DNA from: an uncultured Lachnospiraceae bacterium
Lineage (GTDB): Bacteria; Bacillota; Clostridia; Lachnospirales; Lachnospiraceae
Assembly (NCBI GenBank): GCA_944380315.1
Contig: CALWHG010000003.1
Coordinates: 30,336 to 94,335 of the forward strand
Length of the DNA stretch: 64,000 bases
Reading direction: 5' to 3'
Part shown: in pieces, positions 35,539-44,452 of the stretch
Position numbering within the stretch: position 1 is the first letter of the stretch
Layout: every line of letters begins with the position of its first letter
Program-made: the position numbers and the translations under genes
Notes under the pieces: model-generated
What the model saw: only the letters and a program-made list of their open reading frames with translations
What the model was told of the DNA's origin: nothing
Database searches by the model: none

Positions 35539-35572
35539 AACAGCCTGCAAAATATGTAATCTGCAAGCTGTT
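35539..35572 (-). terminator. Possible terminator hairpin behind xpt
   Basis: Arms AACAGCCTGCA (35539-35549) and TGCAAGCTGTT (35562-35572) pair with one mismatch. On the minus strand the tail is A/T-rich but not a T run. It may end the xpt transcript before the XRE gene. Confidence 0.35.
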
Positions 35573-35610
35573 ATGCTGAGCGGAAATCTATGTTGTCTTG
35601 AGCTGTCCCC

Positions 35611-36195
35611 TTAGTCCTGGGCACGGAAGCTTATGTCTCCCGTAGCCGCATCCATGCTTTCCACTATGGCCAAAGACCTGAGCTTTATGCCCCTGCTGCG
35701 AAGCTCGTCTCCTCCGGGCTGGAAGCCCTTTTCGACCGCTACTCCACAGCCGCAGAGATGGGCACCTGCCTGGTCTATGATCTCTAGGAGGCCATTCAGG
35801 GCAGCGCCGTTTGCAAGGAAATCATCTATGACCAGCACCCTGTCCTCAGGCCCAAGGAAGCTCTTTGAAAGTATGATGTCATAGGTCCTTCCATGAGTAT
35901 AGGACACTACCTTTGAGGTATAGACATCTCCGGCGATATTTTTGGTCTGGTTCTTCTTGGCGAAGATCATGGGTACGCCGAAGACCCTGGCGGTCTCTAT
36001 GGCTATGGCTATGCCTGAAGCCTCTATGGTCAGTATCTTTGTGACCCCGTCCCCGGAAAACAGCCTGTAAAACTCCTCAGCTATCTGCTCCATGAGCGAA
36101 GGGTCGATCTGATGATTCAGGAAGGAATCCACCTTGAGGATGTCTCCCTCCTTCACTACTCCGTCTCTTTTTATCCTCTCTTCCAAAAGCTTCAT
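35611..36195 (-). CDS. xpt: Xanthine phosphoribosyltransferase
   Basis: 194 residues, the usual length. Starts MKLLEERIKRDGVVKEGDILKVDSFLNHQIDP. The PRPP loop reads VLVIDDFLANGAAL and the FAKKNQTKNI segment is typical of Xpt. It converts xanthine and PRPP to XMP in purine salvage. In Bacillus xpt sits behind a purine riboswitch; I do not see that structure in the 106 bases upstream, where the end of the PepSY unit and its terminator lie instead. Confidence 0.92.
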   Translation of the reverse strand: MKLLEERIKRDGVVKEGDILKVDSFLNHQIDPSLMEQIAEEFYRLFSGDGVTKILTIEASGIAIAIETARVFGVPMIFAKKNQTKNIAGDVYTSKVVSYTHGRTYDIILSKSFLGPEDRVLVIDDFLANGAALNGLLEIIDQAGAHLCGCGVAVEKGFQPGGDELRSRGIKLRSLAIVESMDAATGDISFRAQD

Positions 36196-36251
36196 ATCGT
36201 TCCTGCCTCCTGCTGCCTGTTTTTCTATATCATATCATATAAAAACGATTT

Positions 36252-36285
36252 GGGGACCCGAAAGTCACAAAACCTTCGGATCCCC
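36252..36285 (-). terminator. Terminator of the PepSY unit
   Basis: Arms GGGGACCCGAA (36252-36262) and TTCGGATCCCC (36275-36285) pair with one mismatch. On the minus strand the stem is followed by AAATCGTTTTT. It separates the PepSY gene from xpt. Confidence 0.65.
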
Positions 36286-36301
36286 TGAATTTATAACCGT
36301 A

Positions 36302-37285
36302 TCATCGTCTCTCAGATTCCCACTCGGTCACACTGCCGCTGTAGGCATCTATCTTGAACTCATACTCCATGCCCTCATGGAAGAGCTCGCCCTCGTACTC
36401 AAGCCTGCCGTCATCTCTCTCGAGCTTGAGCCAGATGTCCTGTGCAGCCGCACCGGGCACACGCTCCAGGACTATGGCCCTGGCTGCATCCTCGGAGATC
36501 AGCTCTCCGCCTGCACTCTGTCCGCTCTGTCCCTGGGAAGCGCCATGGCCGGCTCCATGTCCTGCGCCCTGATTGCCGCCCTGGCCTGCAGCCTGATAAT
36601 AATGCTCCAAATCCTGATCCATGCTGAGGATCTCTCCGCTGGTCGCATCTATGGTATAGTCATACTCCGCATAGTCTGAGGTCATGAACTCCACATCATA
36701 GGTGGCTATGCCGTCATCCCAGTCTCTCTCTATGCGTATGAAGGCTATGTCCTCCTCAGTCACTCCCGCATCCTCAAGGGCTATGAGCTTGGCCTCCTCC
36801 TCGTTGAGGCTGCCGCCCCACTGAGGCCTGTTCGTTCCGCTTACGCCTATGTAGCCTCTGCCGGTCGTATCGGTCTGACTCATAGCTATGCTGTCTGCGG
36901 TCTCAGGCTGGGTCTCCTGAGCTGCCTTTAATGACTCCGCAGCTGTTTCAGGCTGCGCTGCCTCTGTCTGGGCCTCGCTGCCCTCCGCAGGGCTTATGGC
37001 CTCCTCTATGATCACTCCCGTCAGGGCATCCACCGCATATCTGTACTCATCTCCGCCTGCAGTAAAACGGACCTCATAGTAAAATGTCCCGTCGTGGCTG
37101 TCGAGTCCCGATACGCTGAAATCAGCCTGCTCCTCAGTGACTCCCGCCGCCTCAAGGGCCGCAGCCTGAGCTGCATCGATACCTATATAATCGGCCATGC
37201 TCTGTTCCTGCCTTCCGCTGCAGCCTGCAAGCAACAGCCCCGATATGAGCAGGCAGCCTGCCGCAGTCCTTAAAGATCTTTTCAT
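36302..37285 (-). CDS. PepSY-domain lipoprotein
   Basis: 327 residues. Signal peptide with lipobox LLAGCS (Cys at about 22), so it is a lipid-anchored outer-surface protein. Three PepSY-like repeats follow (about 30-95, 160-220 and 260-325), each with an AAxALExAGVxEE start and a YxYxIDAxTGxIL strand. The linkers are rich in Glu/Ala/Thr/Gln and in Gly/Gln/Ala/His. PepSY domains are thought to restrain proteases or sense wall state. It lies 58 bases behind a two-component pair and is probably part of the same unit. Confidence 0.88.
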   Translation of the reverse strand: MKRSLRTAAGCLLISGLLLAGCSGRQEQSMADYIGIDAAQAAALEAAGVTEEQADFSVSGLDSHDGTFYYEVRFTAGGDEYRYAVDALTGVIIEEAISPAEGSEAQTEAAQPETAAESLKAAQETQPETADSIAMSQTDTTGRGYIGVSGTNRPQWGGSLNEEEAKLIALEDAGVTEEDIAFIRIERDWDDGIATYDVEFMTSDYAEYDYTIDATSGEILSMDQDLEHYYQAAGQGGNQGAGHGAGHGASQGQSGQSAGGELISEDAARAIVLERVPGAAAQDIWLKLERDDGRLEYEGELFHEGMEYEFKIDAYSGSVTEWESERR

Positions 37286-37343
37286 AATGTCCCTCCATGT
37301 CAGTTTATCCTTTTGCGGAACGATAACTATCCTCCGCAGTATT

Positions 37344-38702
37344 TTACCGTATCACATCTAATCTTATCACGAAGCAGCTGCCTTTTCCAGGCTCACTTTG
37401 CACGCTTACGCTTCCTCCATGAAGCTCCGTTATCTGCTTTACCATGGAAAGTCCGAGGCCCAGTCCGCTGCCGGTCTGTCTGGAAGAGTTGACCTGATAA
37501 AATCTCCTGAAGATCTTGTCAAGCTCCTCCTTATCCATGCCTATGCCGTCATCAGATACGCTCAGCTCCGCCTCGTCTCCGGCTCTTCTGAGACCTACCC
37601 TTATGTGTCCGCCATCCATGCCATATTTCCTGGCATTGTCCAAAAGGTTCGCTATGGCTCTGGAAAGCAGATGGGCGTCGGCCATGACATGTATGCCCGG
37701 CTCTATGTCTGTCTCGATGTCTATGCCCCGGTCTCCCGTATCCTGATCCTCGCACATGAGCCTCAGCATCTCACTGAGATCCGTATCCGCAAGCTCCGGC
37801 TTCCTGGTGCCAAAGTCCAGTCTGGTCATATCCAGCAGCCTGTCTATGAGCACCGACATCCGGTCTGCCTGCCTTTTTATGACTCCTATACCCTCTCTGT
37901 ATTCCTCCGTATCCTCTGCATACTTTTCCAGATATGCACACTGAGTCACTATGACCGCCGTAGGAGTTCGAAGCTCATGGGAGGCATCAGAGGCAAACTG
38001 CTTTTCTGCCTCAAAGGAGCTCTCCAGCCTGCCAAACATCTGATCGAAGGCCCTGGCCAGCCGCCCGGCCTCGTCATCTCCGTAGGACTGATCCTCCGAT
38101 ATGCGCTTGCTCAGGTCCTTCCCTCCCGATATGCTTCCGGCCAGCTCGGTTATGCGCTCTATGGGCCTGAGAGACCGCCTGACCAGCAGATATCCGCCTA
38201 TGGCGGCCATCAGTATGATGAAGGGAAGTATGATCAGGAAGACCGTGGCGCTCCTTCCGGCCGCATCCCTCATGTCCGGAGCCTCAGTGACTCCCCTGAC
38301 CCAGACTCCATCATCCCAGCCCGAAGGCATGAAAAGGTCAAATATGAGGAAGCTGTCCTCAGAGCCTGCCACCGTTCTTATGGCACCATTTTCCGTGGGC
38401 TCTCCCACCGGGAAGCCCGGAGGCGTCTCTCCTCCCAGCATGGCGCCGGAGGCATTGTATACCATGGTATAGACCCCATCCTCATAGAAGCTGAAGCCCT
38501 CCCGGAAGCTCAGTCTCCCGCCCTTATAGCTGATAGCCTCTATATCGCTCCTGACCACACGCTCCAGCCTGCTCCTGGCCTCATCATCCGATACCCTGCC
38601 TCCTATGACCACTATGAGGCCCAGGCATATGGCGGCTATGAGGCCCATGAAGGCCGTGAACCACAATGTCAGCTTAAGCTTTATGGACATCCTTCTTTTC
38701 AT
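37344..38702 (-). CDS. Membrane histidine kinase
   Basis: 452 residues. Membrane span at about 8-30, extracytoplasmic sensor about 31-150, second span about 152-175, HAMP (RRSLRPIERITELAGSISGG), HisKA with the phosphorylated His in SDASHELRTP, N box NLLDNARKYG and G boxes DDGIGM and GSGLGLGLSMV. It overlaps the end of the regulator gene by four bases (ATGA), so the two are translationally coupled. The sensor domain has no family I recognise. PepSY in the next gene suggests a cell-envelope signal. Confidence 0.9.
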   Translation of the reverse strand: MKRRMSIKLKLTLWFTAFMGLIAAICLGLIVVIGGRVSDDEARSRLERVVRSDIEAISYKGGRLSFREGFSFYEDGVYTMVYNASGAMLGGETPPGFPVGEPTENGAIRTVAGSEDSFLIFDLFMPSGWDDGVWVRGVTEAPDMRDAAGRSATVFLIILPFIILMAAIGGYLLVRRSLRPIERITELAGSISGGKDLSKRISEDQSYGDDEAGRLARAFDQMFGRLESSFEAEKQFASDASHELRTPTAVIVTQCAYLEKYAEDTEEYREGIGVIKRQADRMSVLIDRLLDMTRLDFGTRKPELADTDLSEMLRLMCEDQDTGDRGIDIETDIEPGIHVMADAHLLSRAIANLLDNARKYGMDGGHIRVGLRRAGDEAELSVSDDGIGMDKEELDKIFRRFYQVNSSRQTGSGLGLGLSMVKQITELHGGSVSVQSEPGKGSCFVIRLDVIR

Positions 38703-39385
38703 GACTCTGATCTCTCTCCCGATCTCAGCATCCAGCCCCGTCCCCAGACGGTCTGTATGAGCTTTTCCTCTCCCTTCAGGTCTATCTTCTTCCGAAGATA
38801 GCTGATATATACATCCACTACGTTGGTTCCACCCTCGTAGTCAAAATTCCACACGTGATCCTCTATCTGTTCTCTGGAGAGCACCCGTCCCTGGTTGGCC
38901 GCCAGGTACTTCAGTATGGCATACTCTCTGGATGACAGCTCTATGCTACGGTCACCCCGTCTGACCTCCTGACTCGCCGTATCTATGCGGAGGTCTCCTA
39001 TCTCTATGACACTGGTCTGCTGGCCGGTCCTGCGCCTGGTCATGACCCTGACCCGGGCCATGAGCTCCTCCAGATCAAAGGGCTTGATAAGATAGTCATC
39101 TGCTCCCAGATCGAGGCCCTTGACCCTGTCCGCCACACTGTCCCTGGCAGTGAGGAAGAGAACCGGGAGCTGACTCCCTCCTGCTCTCAGCTCTCTGACT
39201 ATCTGAAATCCGTCCCGTCCCGGCATCATCACATCCAGCACGGCACCGTCATAGTCGGTGCTCTGAAGGTACTCCATGGCCTCGTCGCCGTCAAAGCAGC
39301 TGTCTACTCCATAGCCCTCCTTCTCAAGCGCCCTGCTTATGAGCCTGTTCATATCTCTTTCGTCCTCTGCCACCAGTATCCTCAT
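38699..39385 (-). CDS. OmpR-family response regulator
   Basis: 228 residues. Receiver: ED at 8-9, phospho-acceptor Asp51 (VLDVMMPGRDG), LIKPF lysine near 101. Winged helix in the C-terminal half (SSREYAILKYLAANQGRVLSREQIEDHVW, VYISYLRKKID). QseB/CusR-like plan. It heads the unit regulator-kinase-PepSY. An A/T-rich 101-base gap with the promoter lies upstream. Confidence 0.9.
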   Translation of the reverse strand: MRILVAEDERDMNRLISRALEKEGYGVDSCFDGDEAMEYLQSTDYDGAVLDVMMPGRDGFQIVRELRAGGSQLPVLFLTARDSVADRVKGLDLGADDYLIKPFDLEELMARVRVMTRRRTGQQTSVIEIGDLRIDTASQEVRRGDRSIELSSREYAILKYLAANQGRVLSREQIEDHVWNFDYEGGTNVVDVYISYLRKKIDLKGEEKLIQTVWGRGWMLRSGERSES

Positions 39386-39486
39386 ATATCACCTCATAAA
39401 GCCAAAATAAGGGCTCCCGATCCTCTCGTCTTACGTATACAGCTTATACGGAAGATATTAAAGAATCATTAGAGCCCTGAAGCATT

Positions 39487-40182
39487 TTACATTTTTATCA
39501 AAAGTCCCGGAACCTCTGAAAGCCTCCTCACCACATGCTCCGGCACTACATCCTCTCTCACAGGAAGCTGCCGGCCCTCCGGCACATAGAGACAGGTATG
39601 TATGCCCGCCGCTATGCCTCCTCGTATGTCGGAGCTCAGGCTGTCGCCTATGATCACTGCTTTTTCGCTGTCATAGTCCTCTATGGCTTCAGCTGCCAGC
39701 TCAAAGAACCTGGGATCCGGCTTGTTGGCTCCCAGCTCCTCCGATATGAATATATGGCAAAAATACCCTTCTATGCCTGCCTCCCTGATGCGCTGCCACT
39801 GGGTAGACGCCGTGCCGTTGGAGGCTATATAGAGCCTGTAGCCCTGAGCCTTAAGCTCCTGAAGGAGCTCCTCAGCCCCGGGCATGAATACATGCTGATG
39901 CGAAAGCATGTCTGCATAGTCCTGCTCCACAAGCTCCGGATCCGCATCCAGGGAAAGCTCAGAAAACAACCTGGCAAAGCGCTCGGTCCTGAGCCTGTCC
40001 CGGGTCACCAGCCCCTCCTCCAGCTGCTCCCAGAGAGCCTTGTTTATGACATGGTACCGCTCCAGCACCTCCCTGGTCGGCTCTATGCCGTGCTTTCGCA
40101 TGGCGGTGGACAGAGCCACTGCCTCTCCTGCATCAAAGTCCAGTATAGTATTGTCCAGATCTATGAAAATGTCTCTTATCAT
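39487..40182 (-). CDS. HAD-family hydrolase, YjjG-like
   Basis: 231 residues. Motif I IFIDLDNTILDFD, motif II ASNGT, motif III region NKPDPRFFE with Lys, motif IV VIIGDSLSSDI. The helical cap lies between motifs I and II. YjjG-type enzymes remove phosphate from pyrimidine nucleotides and small phosphates. It is the last gene of the D-peptide operon and overlaps the start of its end with the M55 gene by four bases (ATGA). Confidence 0.88.
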   Translation of the reverse strand: MIRDIFIDLDNTILDFDAGEAVALSTAMRKHGIEPTREVLERYHVINKALWEQLEEGLVTRDRLRTERFARLFSELSLDADPELVEQDYADMLSHQHVFMPGAEELLQELKAQGYRLYIASNGTASTQWQRIREAGIEGYFCHIFISEELGANKPDPRFFELAAEAIEDYDSEKAVIIGDSLSSDIRGGIAAGIHTCLYVPEGRQLPVREDVVPEHVVRRLSEVPGLLIKM

Positions 40183-40982
40183 CCCAGTATGGCTCCGAAC
40201 ATGACATTGACCTCCGCAGGGCTGTGAGCCGTATAGGCCACCGTGTCCTCAGATATGCGCCTTACTCCCGGATAGCAGAGGGCCGCTCTGGCTATCTCGT
40301 GCTTCTTGAGCTTTACTATCAGCTCAAGGCTTTCAGGTATATCCCTTATGGGGGCCGGTGCCTTGAGAGCCTCTGCCACAGCTGCCTTTATAAGGTCCAG
40401 CGACTCCCGGGGATGCAGATTGAAGGTGGAGGTGCCCTTGCACTCCTTCGTAGCCATGGTCACTATGCCAGGTATCTCCTCCTTGGCACGCCTGCATATG
40501 CCCGCATCACCGCTTATGAATATGGAAGGAACGCCCTTTTCCGCCGCATACAGGGAATTGAGGGTAAACTCGGAAGCCAGTCTGCCGTTTATCTCAAGGC
40601 TGACCAGCTTGTCATAGTTCATAGTGTGAGCCAGAGGGCTCTCGTCAGAGCCTGCAGGACTGTGATAGCCTATATACAGCGCTCCTGCATACCTGTCGCT
40701 GATGCCCGCCATCATGGAACCGGGATGACATGCCCAGCCTCTCATGAGCCTGACTCCATAGGGCAGCATGTCATGTATGATGTTGCGGGCAGTCTCATGT
40801 CCGTCCCTGACCACCACCTCATGGCCTGCCTCAAGTATGGCCTCACAGGCTGCAGCCACCTCCTTTGTCATCTGGGTGCTGGCGGCCTCATAGCCATCCT
40901 TGCCCTTTTCAGTCTCACACCAGGCCGTCACATCGGTCACGCCCTCCAGATCAGCACTGATGAAATATGTCTTCTTATCCAT
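40179..40982 (-). CDS. M55-family D-aminopeptidase, DppA-like
   Basis: 267 residues from the ATG at 40982, where GGAGG lies six bases before. The opening ISADLEGVTDV holds the paired acidic metal ligands, RDGHETARNI the next His, and the GYHSPAGSDESPLAHT segment the further ligands. DppA of Bacillus is a self-compartmentalised zinc D-aminopeptidase that cuts D-Ala-D-Ala and similar peptides. It is co-transcribed with a P1 peptidase and an Asp/Glu racemase. Confidence 0.9.
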   Translation of the reverse strand: MDKKTYFISADLEGVTDVTAWCETEKGKDGYEAASTQMTKEVAAACEAILEAGHEVVVRDGHETARNIIHDMLPYGVRLMRGWACHPGSMMAGISDRYAGALYIGYHSPAGSDESPLAHTMNYDKLVSLEINGRLASEFTLNSLYAAEKGVPSIFISGDAGICRRAKEEIPGIVTMATKECKGTSTFNLHPRESLDLIKAAVAEALKAPAPIRDIPESLELIVKLKKHEIARAALCYPGVRRISEDTVAYTAHSPAEVNVMFGAILG

Positions 40983-41004
40983 AAGCATCCTCCAGTAAGT
41001 CTGT

Positions 41005-42165
41005 TTAAGCTTCCTTGTGTCCGTCTCCGTACTTCGATATGAAGTCACGAAGTCCCATATAATAGCTTTCGCCTATGCCCACTGTGGTCTCAGCATGATA
41101 GAGAGAGCTCACTATAGCCTCCTCAACCGCCTCCACCGCGGCTTCAAATACCAGGTCTATGTCCTCGTCATAAAACATCCTGGTGTCCAGGATACGCCTG
41201 TCACTGTAATGACTGAGCCTGTTTGCGGTGGTGAAGGCTATGGCTATGTCGCCGCTTCCGTTTCCGCTGTAGGAGCCCACCCGACCCAGGGCTATCATGG
41301 CACGCTTTGCCACCCTCTTAAGCTGCCGCTCATTGAGAGGTATGTCGGTGGCTATGAGCATGATGATGGAGCCCTTGTCCTTCTTATCCGAAGATCCTGC
41401 TAAAGGCTCTGCCCCTCCGGCCTCAGTCACCGCTCCGGTCTCAGCCTCAGTCCCGGTCACAGTCCCGCTCCCGGTCCCGGCGGGCTTCAGCCTGCTGTCG
41501 TATACCGAGGTGTCATAGTGTCTGCCGCCTATGACCAGATTGCCGGCGGAACCGAAATTGGACATGATCAGGGCCCCTATGGTATAGCTCTTTCCGTCTA
41601 TGTCGAGGACCCTCGAGGCAGAGCCTATGCCGCCCTTGAGTCCCAGGCAGACCATGCCTGTCCCCGCTCCGACGCAGCCCTCTGAAAATGTCTCAGAGGC
41701 CCCGGAGATGGCCTTCCTCACATGCTCTCCCTTTACATGCAGTCCCCTGATATCATTGACCCTGCCATCGTTGCACTCGGTTATGACACAGTTGACCGTG
41801 CCTGTAGTCGTGCCTATATCCTCATTTTGCTCCAGCATGTACCTTACCAGCTCGTCATAGGCAGTGCCCACACTCAGAGTATTAGTCATGATGATCGGAG
41901 TCTCGATGGAGCCAAGCTCCTCTATCTGGACAAGGCCTGTGCTCTTTCCAAAGCCGTTTATGACAGCCGCACCCGCCATGACCTTGTCGTGGAAAATGTC
42001 TCCCTCATGAGGGATCAGCGCAGTCACTCCCGTATGTATGTCTCTTTCCTGATCTATGAGCGTGACCTGGCCGACCTTCACACCGGGCACATCTGTGATG
42101 AGATCCCTCCTGCCGCTCGGCCACCTGGAATGCAGCTCAAGGCCACTGTCCTTGGGAAGTCCCAT
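41005..42165 (-). CDS. P1-family (DmpA-like) aminopeptidase
   Basis: 386 residues. Ntn-type autoprocessing peptidase: ITDVPGVKVGQVTL start, GGAAVINGFGKSTGL-like GAAVINGFGK region, GTTTGTVNCVITECND, and a nucleophile region GSIIMLIATDIPL where cleavage before Ser creates two subunits. Just before that Ser is an extra low-complexity insert rich in Thr, Glu and Gly (about residues 235-260). Family members cut D- or L-amino acids or beta-amino acids from peptide N-termini. AAAAGGAGG precedes the ATG. Confidence 0.9.
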   Translation of the reverse strand: MGLPKDSGLELHSRWPSGRRDLITDVPGVKVGQVTLIDQERDIHTGVTALIPHEGDIFHDKVMAGAAVINGFGKSTGLVQIEELGSIETPIIMTNTLSVGTAYDELVRYMLEQNEDIGTTTGTVNCVITECNDGRVNDIRGLHVKGEHVRKAISGASETFSEGCVGAGTGMVCLGLKGGIGSASRVLDIDGKSYTIGALIMSNFGSAGNLVIGGRHYDTSVYDSRLKPAGTGSGTVTGTEAETGAVTEAGGAEPLAGSSDKKDKGSIIMLIATDIPLNERQLKRVAKRAMIALGRVGSYSGNGSGDIAIAFTTANRLSHYSDRRILDTRMFYDEDIDLVFEAAVEAVEEAIVSSLYHAETTVGIGESYYMGLRDFISKYGDGHKEA

Positions 42166-42215
42166 GGTCCATCCTCCTTTTCCAGCTTATGTTTACTTAT
42201 GCTTGCCATTTGTGC

Positions 42216-42932
42216 TCAGAGCTTGTAGCATTTCCCTGAAAACTCTATGACTCTCTTAACAAGTATCTGCATCGGGTCTATGTAGAGACCTGGAAGCTGC
42301 TCCTGCTCCCTTATGACTGAGAGCTCCGTACAGCCCAGCACCACATGGCTGCAGCCTGCTGCCCTGTAGGCGGCATCTATACGCTCCATGCTCAACCGGT
42401 CATACCGAAGTCCCCTTTTGACCCTGTCATATATCTGATGCATGACCTCCCTCTGGATGTCCGCATCCGGACACCAGGTCTCTATGCCACGCCCTTCAAA
42501 GGCCTTCTGATAAAGTCTGGTCCTGATGGTGCCGTCAGTGGCCATGATCCCGACTCTGGCCGGTGTCCCGGCCTGCTCCTTAAGCGAAAGCTCTATGGCA
42601 TCCACGGTCCCGTTTATCATATGCAGTATGGGGATGTCGATCTGCCCCTCCAGCATGTCCGCAAAATAATGAGCGGTATTGCATATGATGGCTATAGCGG
42701 AGCAGCCGCAGTCCGAAAGCATCCTGGCATCCGAAAGGAGCCTTGAGTACACCGGCTCACAGTCTCCGCTCAGTATGGCCTCGGTGCGGTCGGGCATGGA
42801 GACATCATTGAGTATGATCATGTCCACATGCTCCTGATCCCGCTCAGCCCTTGTATGCTCTATGACATTTTTATAGAAGAACTCTGAGGCCGCAGGCCCC
42901 ATGCCGCCTATGATACCGACCGGTCCGCTCAT
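42216..42932 (-). CDS. Aspartate/glutamate racemase family protein
   Basis: 238 residues. Starts VGIIGGMGPAASEFFYKNV, the signature of the broad Asp/Glu racemase family. The two catalytic cysteines are in IICNTAHYF and VVLGCTELS. It would interconvert D- and L-aspartate or glutamate without a cofactor. Next to two peptidases able to free D-amino acids, it likely feeds those into normal metabolism. Confidence 0.9.
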   Translation of the reverse strand: MSGPVGIIGGMGPAASEFFYKNVIEHTRAERDQEHVDMIILNDVSMPDRTEAILSGDCEPVYSRLLSDARMLSDCGCSAIAIICNTAHYFADMLEGQIDIPILHMINGTVDAIELSLKEQAGTPARVGIMATDGTIRTRLYQKAFEGRGIETWCPDADIQREVMHQIYDRVKRGLRYDRLSMERIDAAYRAAGCSHVVLGCTELSVIREQEQLPGLYIDPMQILVKRVIEFSGKCYKL

Positions 42933-42976
42933 ATGCGCCTCTTTTCATCAGACATGCTCATGCTGCGGTCTCCCAC

Positions 42977-43690
42977 TCAGATATGATATATGCCGCAGTC
43001 TCCCACATGGTACTCCATGACCGGTGCTCCTCCGGGTGCGGTCATGGTGGCAGGTACGCCTTCCAGCACTCCCGCCATCAGGTCCTTTGCACAGTGGATG
43101 AGCTCCTCTATGCACGCTCCGTCTATGGGGCAGATATTGTGACAGGGATAGACATCTGCAAAATCTCCCTTGTCATAAAGGGCCTTCAGCTTCTCGAGAG
43201 TAGCTATGTAGGCATCCATGTCACGGCCATCTCCAAACATATATACAGGGCCATAGGATACGGTATCCCCTGAAAACAGTATGCCGTTGCCCGCATCCAG
43301 CAGGCTTATGGAGCCGGGAGTGTGTCCAGGGCAGGCTATGACCCTGAGAGACCTACCTCCAAGATCGAATACATGTCCCTCCTCTACGGTGACGAGCTCA
43401 AGGCCTTCTGCCTTTCCGGTCTTTCTGAAGCGCTCCTCCTCATCCTTATGAAGATAGATGGTCCCGAACTGGGAGACATTTGCGATATGATCCCTGTCAC
43501 TGTGGCTCATGCAAAAAACGAGGGGAAGATCAGTAAGTCCGCGGACTATGCCCATCAGATCATCCTCCTCGACCCCCGCATCAAAGAGCAGGGCTCTTTC
43601 ATCACCTATGATCAGCAGCGACCTTACCATGCTCTGCTCCAGCGCATAAACTCTGTCATGCTCATATCTTACTACCTTAGTTGCTCCCAT
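42977..43690 (-). CDS. Metallo-beta-lactamase-fold hydrolase (glyoxalase II-like), altered motif
   Basis: 237 residues, unlike the four paralogues at 12-22 kb. The metal motif reads SHSDRDH, so the second His of HxHxDH is Asp. Other ligands are present: CPGHTPG, FSGDT and PCHN. Such a change may alter which metal is bound or leave a single-metal site. It lies 44 bases ahead of the racemase gene in the D-peptide unit; a hydrolase for a D-amino-acid amide or lactam is possible but unproved. Confidence 0.82.
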   Translation of the reverse strand: MGATKVVRYEHDRVYALEQSMVRSLLIIGDERALLFDAGVEEDDLMGIVRGLTDLPLVFCMSHSDRDHIANVSQFGTIYLHKDEEERFRKTGKAEGLELVTVEEGHVFDLGGRSLRVIACPGHTPGSISLLDAGNGILFSGDTVSYGPVYMFGDGRDMDAYIATLEKLKALYDKGDFADVYPCHNICPIDGACIEELIHCAKDLMAGVLEGVPATMTAPGGAPVMEYHVGDCGIYHI

Positions 43691-43713
43691 AACCCTCTCC
43701 TTTCCGCCTGCTC

Positions 43714-44367
43714 CTAAGCGTTGATACGCTCCATGAGCTCAGGCAGTTCTCTTATATCTTTGATCTCATATACCGGATCCTCGGTCTCTCCAAAACCGTA
43801 GGCGGCATATATGAAGGGGATGCCCGCCTCAGCACTGGCTATCTGGTCTCCTCTGGTGTCCCCCACGTATATGGCATGCTTGAGACCATTGTCGCTCATG
43901 AGCCTCCTGATGGTCACGCTCTTTTTGTCCAGGGTATCCCCGAAGCACAGATGATCCAGTATGAGATCCTCTATATGGCACTGCATCATACAAGCCTCTA
44001 TGTAGCCCTTCTGGCAGTTGCTGACTATGTATCTCTTAAGCCCCATGTCACGGAGCCTCTCCATGGTCTCCCTGACACCCTCATATATGACCGCCTGCTC
44101 CTCGATCACTGCCCTGTCCTCATAGGCAAAGCATATCTGACTCAGCCTCTCTATCTCCTCCGGGGACTGGTCCGGAAGCAGTATGCGCCCGATCTCATCC
44201 ATGGGCTTTCCGAAGGCATGTGCCTTGAGGAATTCAGGGGTAAAGCTGATGTCCAGATCAGAGTTTTCCCTTATGGCCCGTGACCAGGACCTGGCCACTA
44301 TGTCCGAGGTGTCCCAGAGCGTTCCGTCAACGTCAAATATGATGGCATCTGTCCTTTGAACCTTCAT
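43714..44367 (-). CDS. HAD-family phosphatase, phosphoglycolate phosphatase-like
   Basis: 217 residues from the ATG at 44367, with AGGAGG five bases before. Motif I IFDVDGTLWDTS, motif II IVSNCQ, Lys in LDKKSVTI and motif IV YVGDTRGDQIAS. Helical cap after motif I. It is first in the operon that runs to 39487. Small phosphorylated metabolites are the usual substrates; this one is unknown. Divergent from the Crp/Fnr gene. Confidence 0.87.
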   Translation of the reverse strand: MKVQRTDAIIFDVDGTLWDTSDIVARSWSRAIRENSDLDISFTPEFLKAHAFGKPMDEIGRILLPDQSPEEIERLSQICFAYEDRAVIEEQAVIYEGVRETMERLRDMGLKRYIVSNCQKGYIEACMMQCHIEDLILDHLCFGDTLDKKSVTIRRLMSDNGLKHAIYVGDTRGDQIASAEAGIPFIYAAYGFGETEDPVYEIKDIRELPELMERINA

Positions 44368-44452
44368 AGTTCCTCCTAAGCTTGGTTTCCTCCAGTATAG
44401 CATAAGTTAAAGTCCTGAGGTATAATCAATTCATAATGGAAGGATGCTTAAC

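Noticed and set aside
36196-36301. Purine riboswitch before xpt
   Set aside because: The conserved junction bases and paired loops are not visible; the hairpin there fits a terminator of the PepSY unit.
37398-38801. 467-codon open frame on the plus strand
   Set aside because: Antisense to a complete histidine kinase gene; no recognisable domain.
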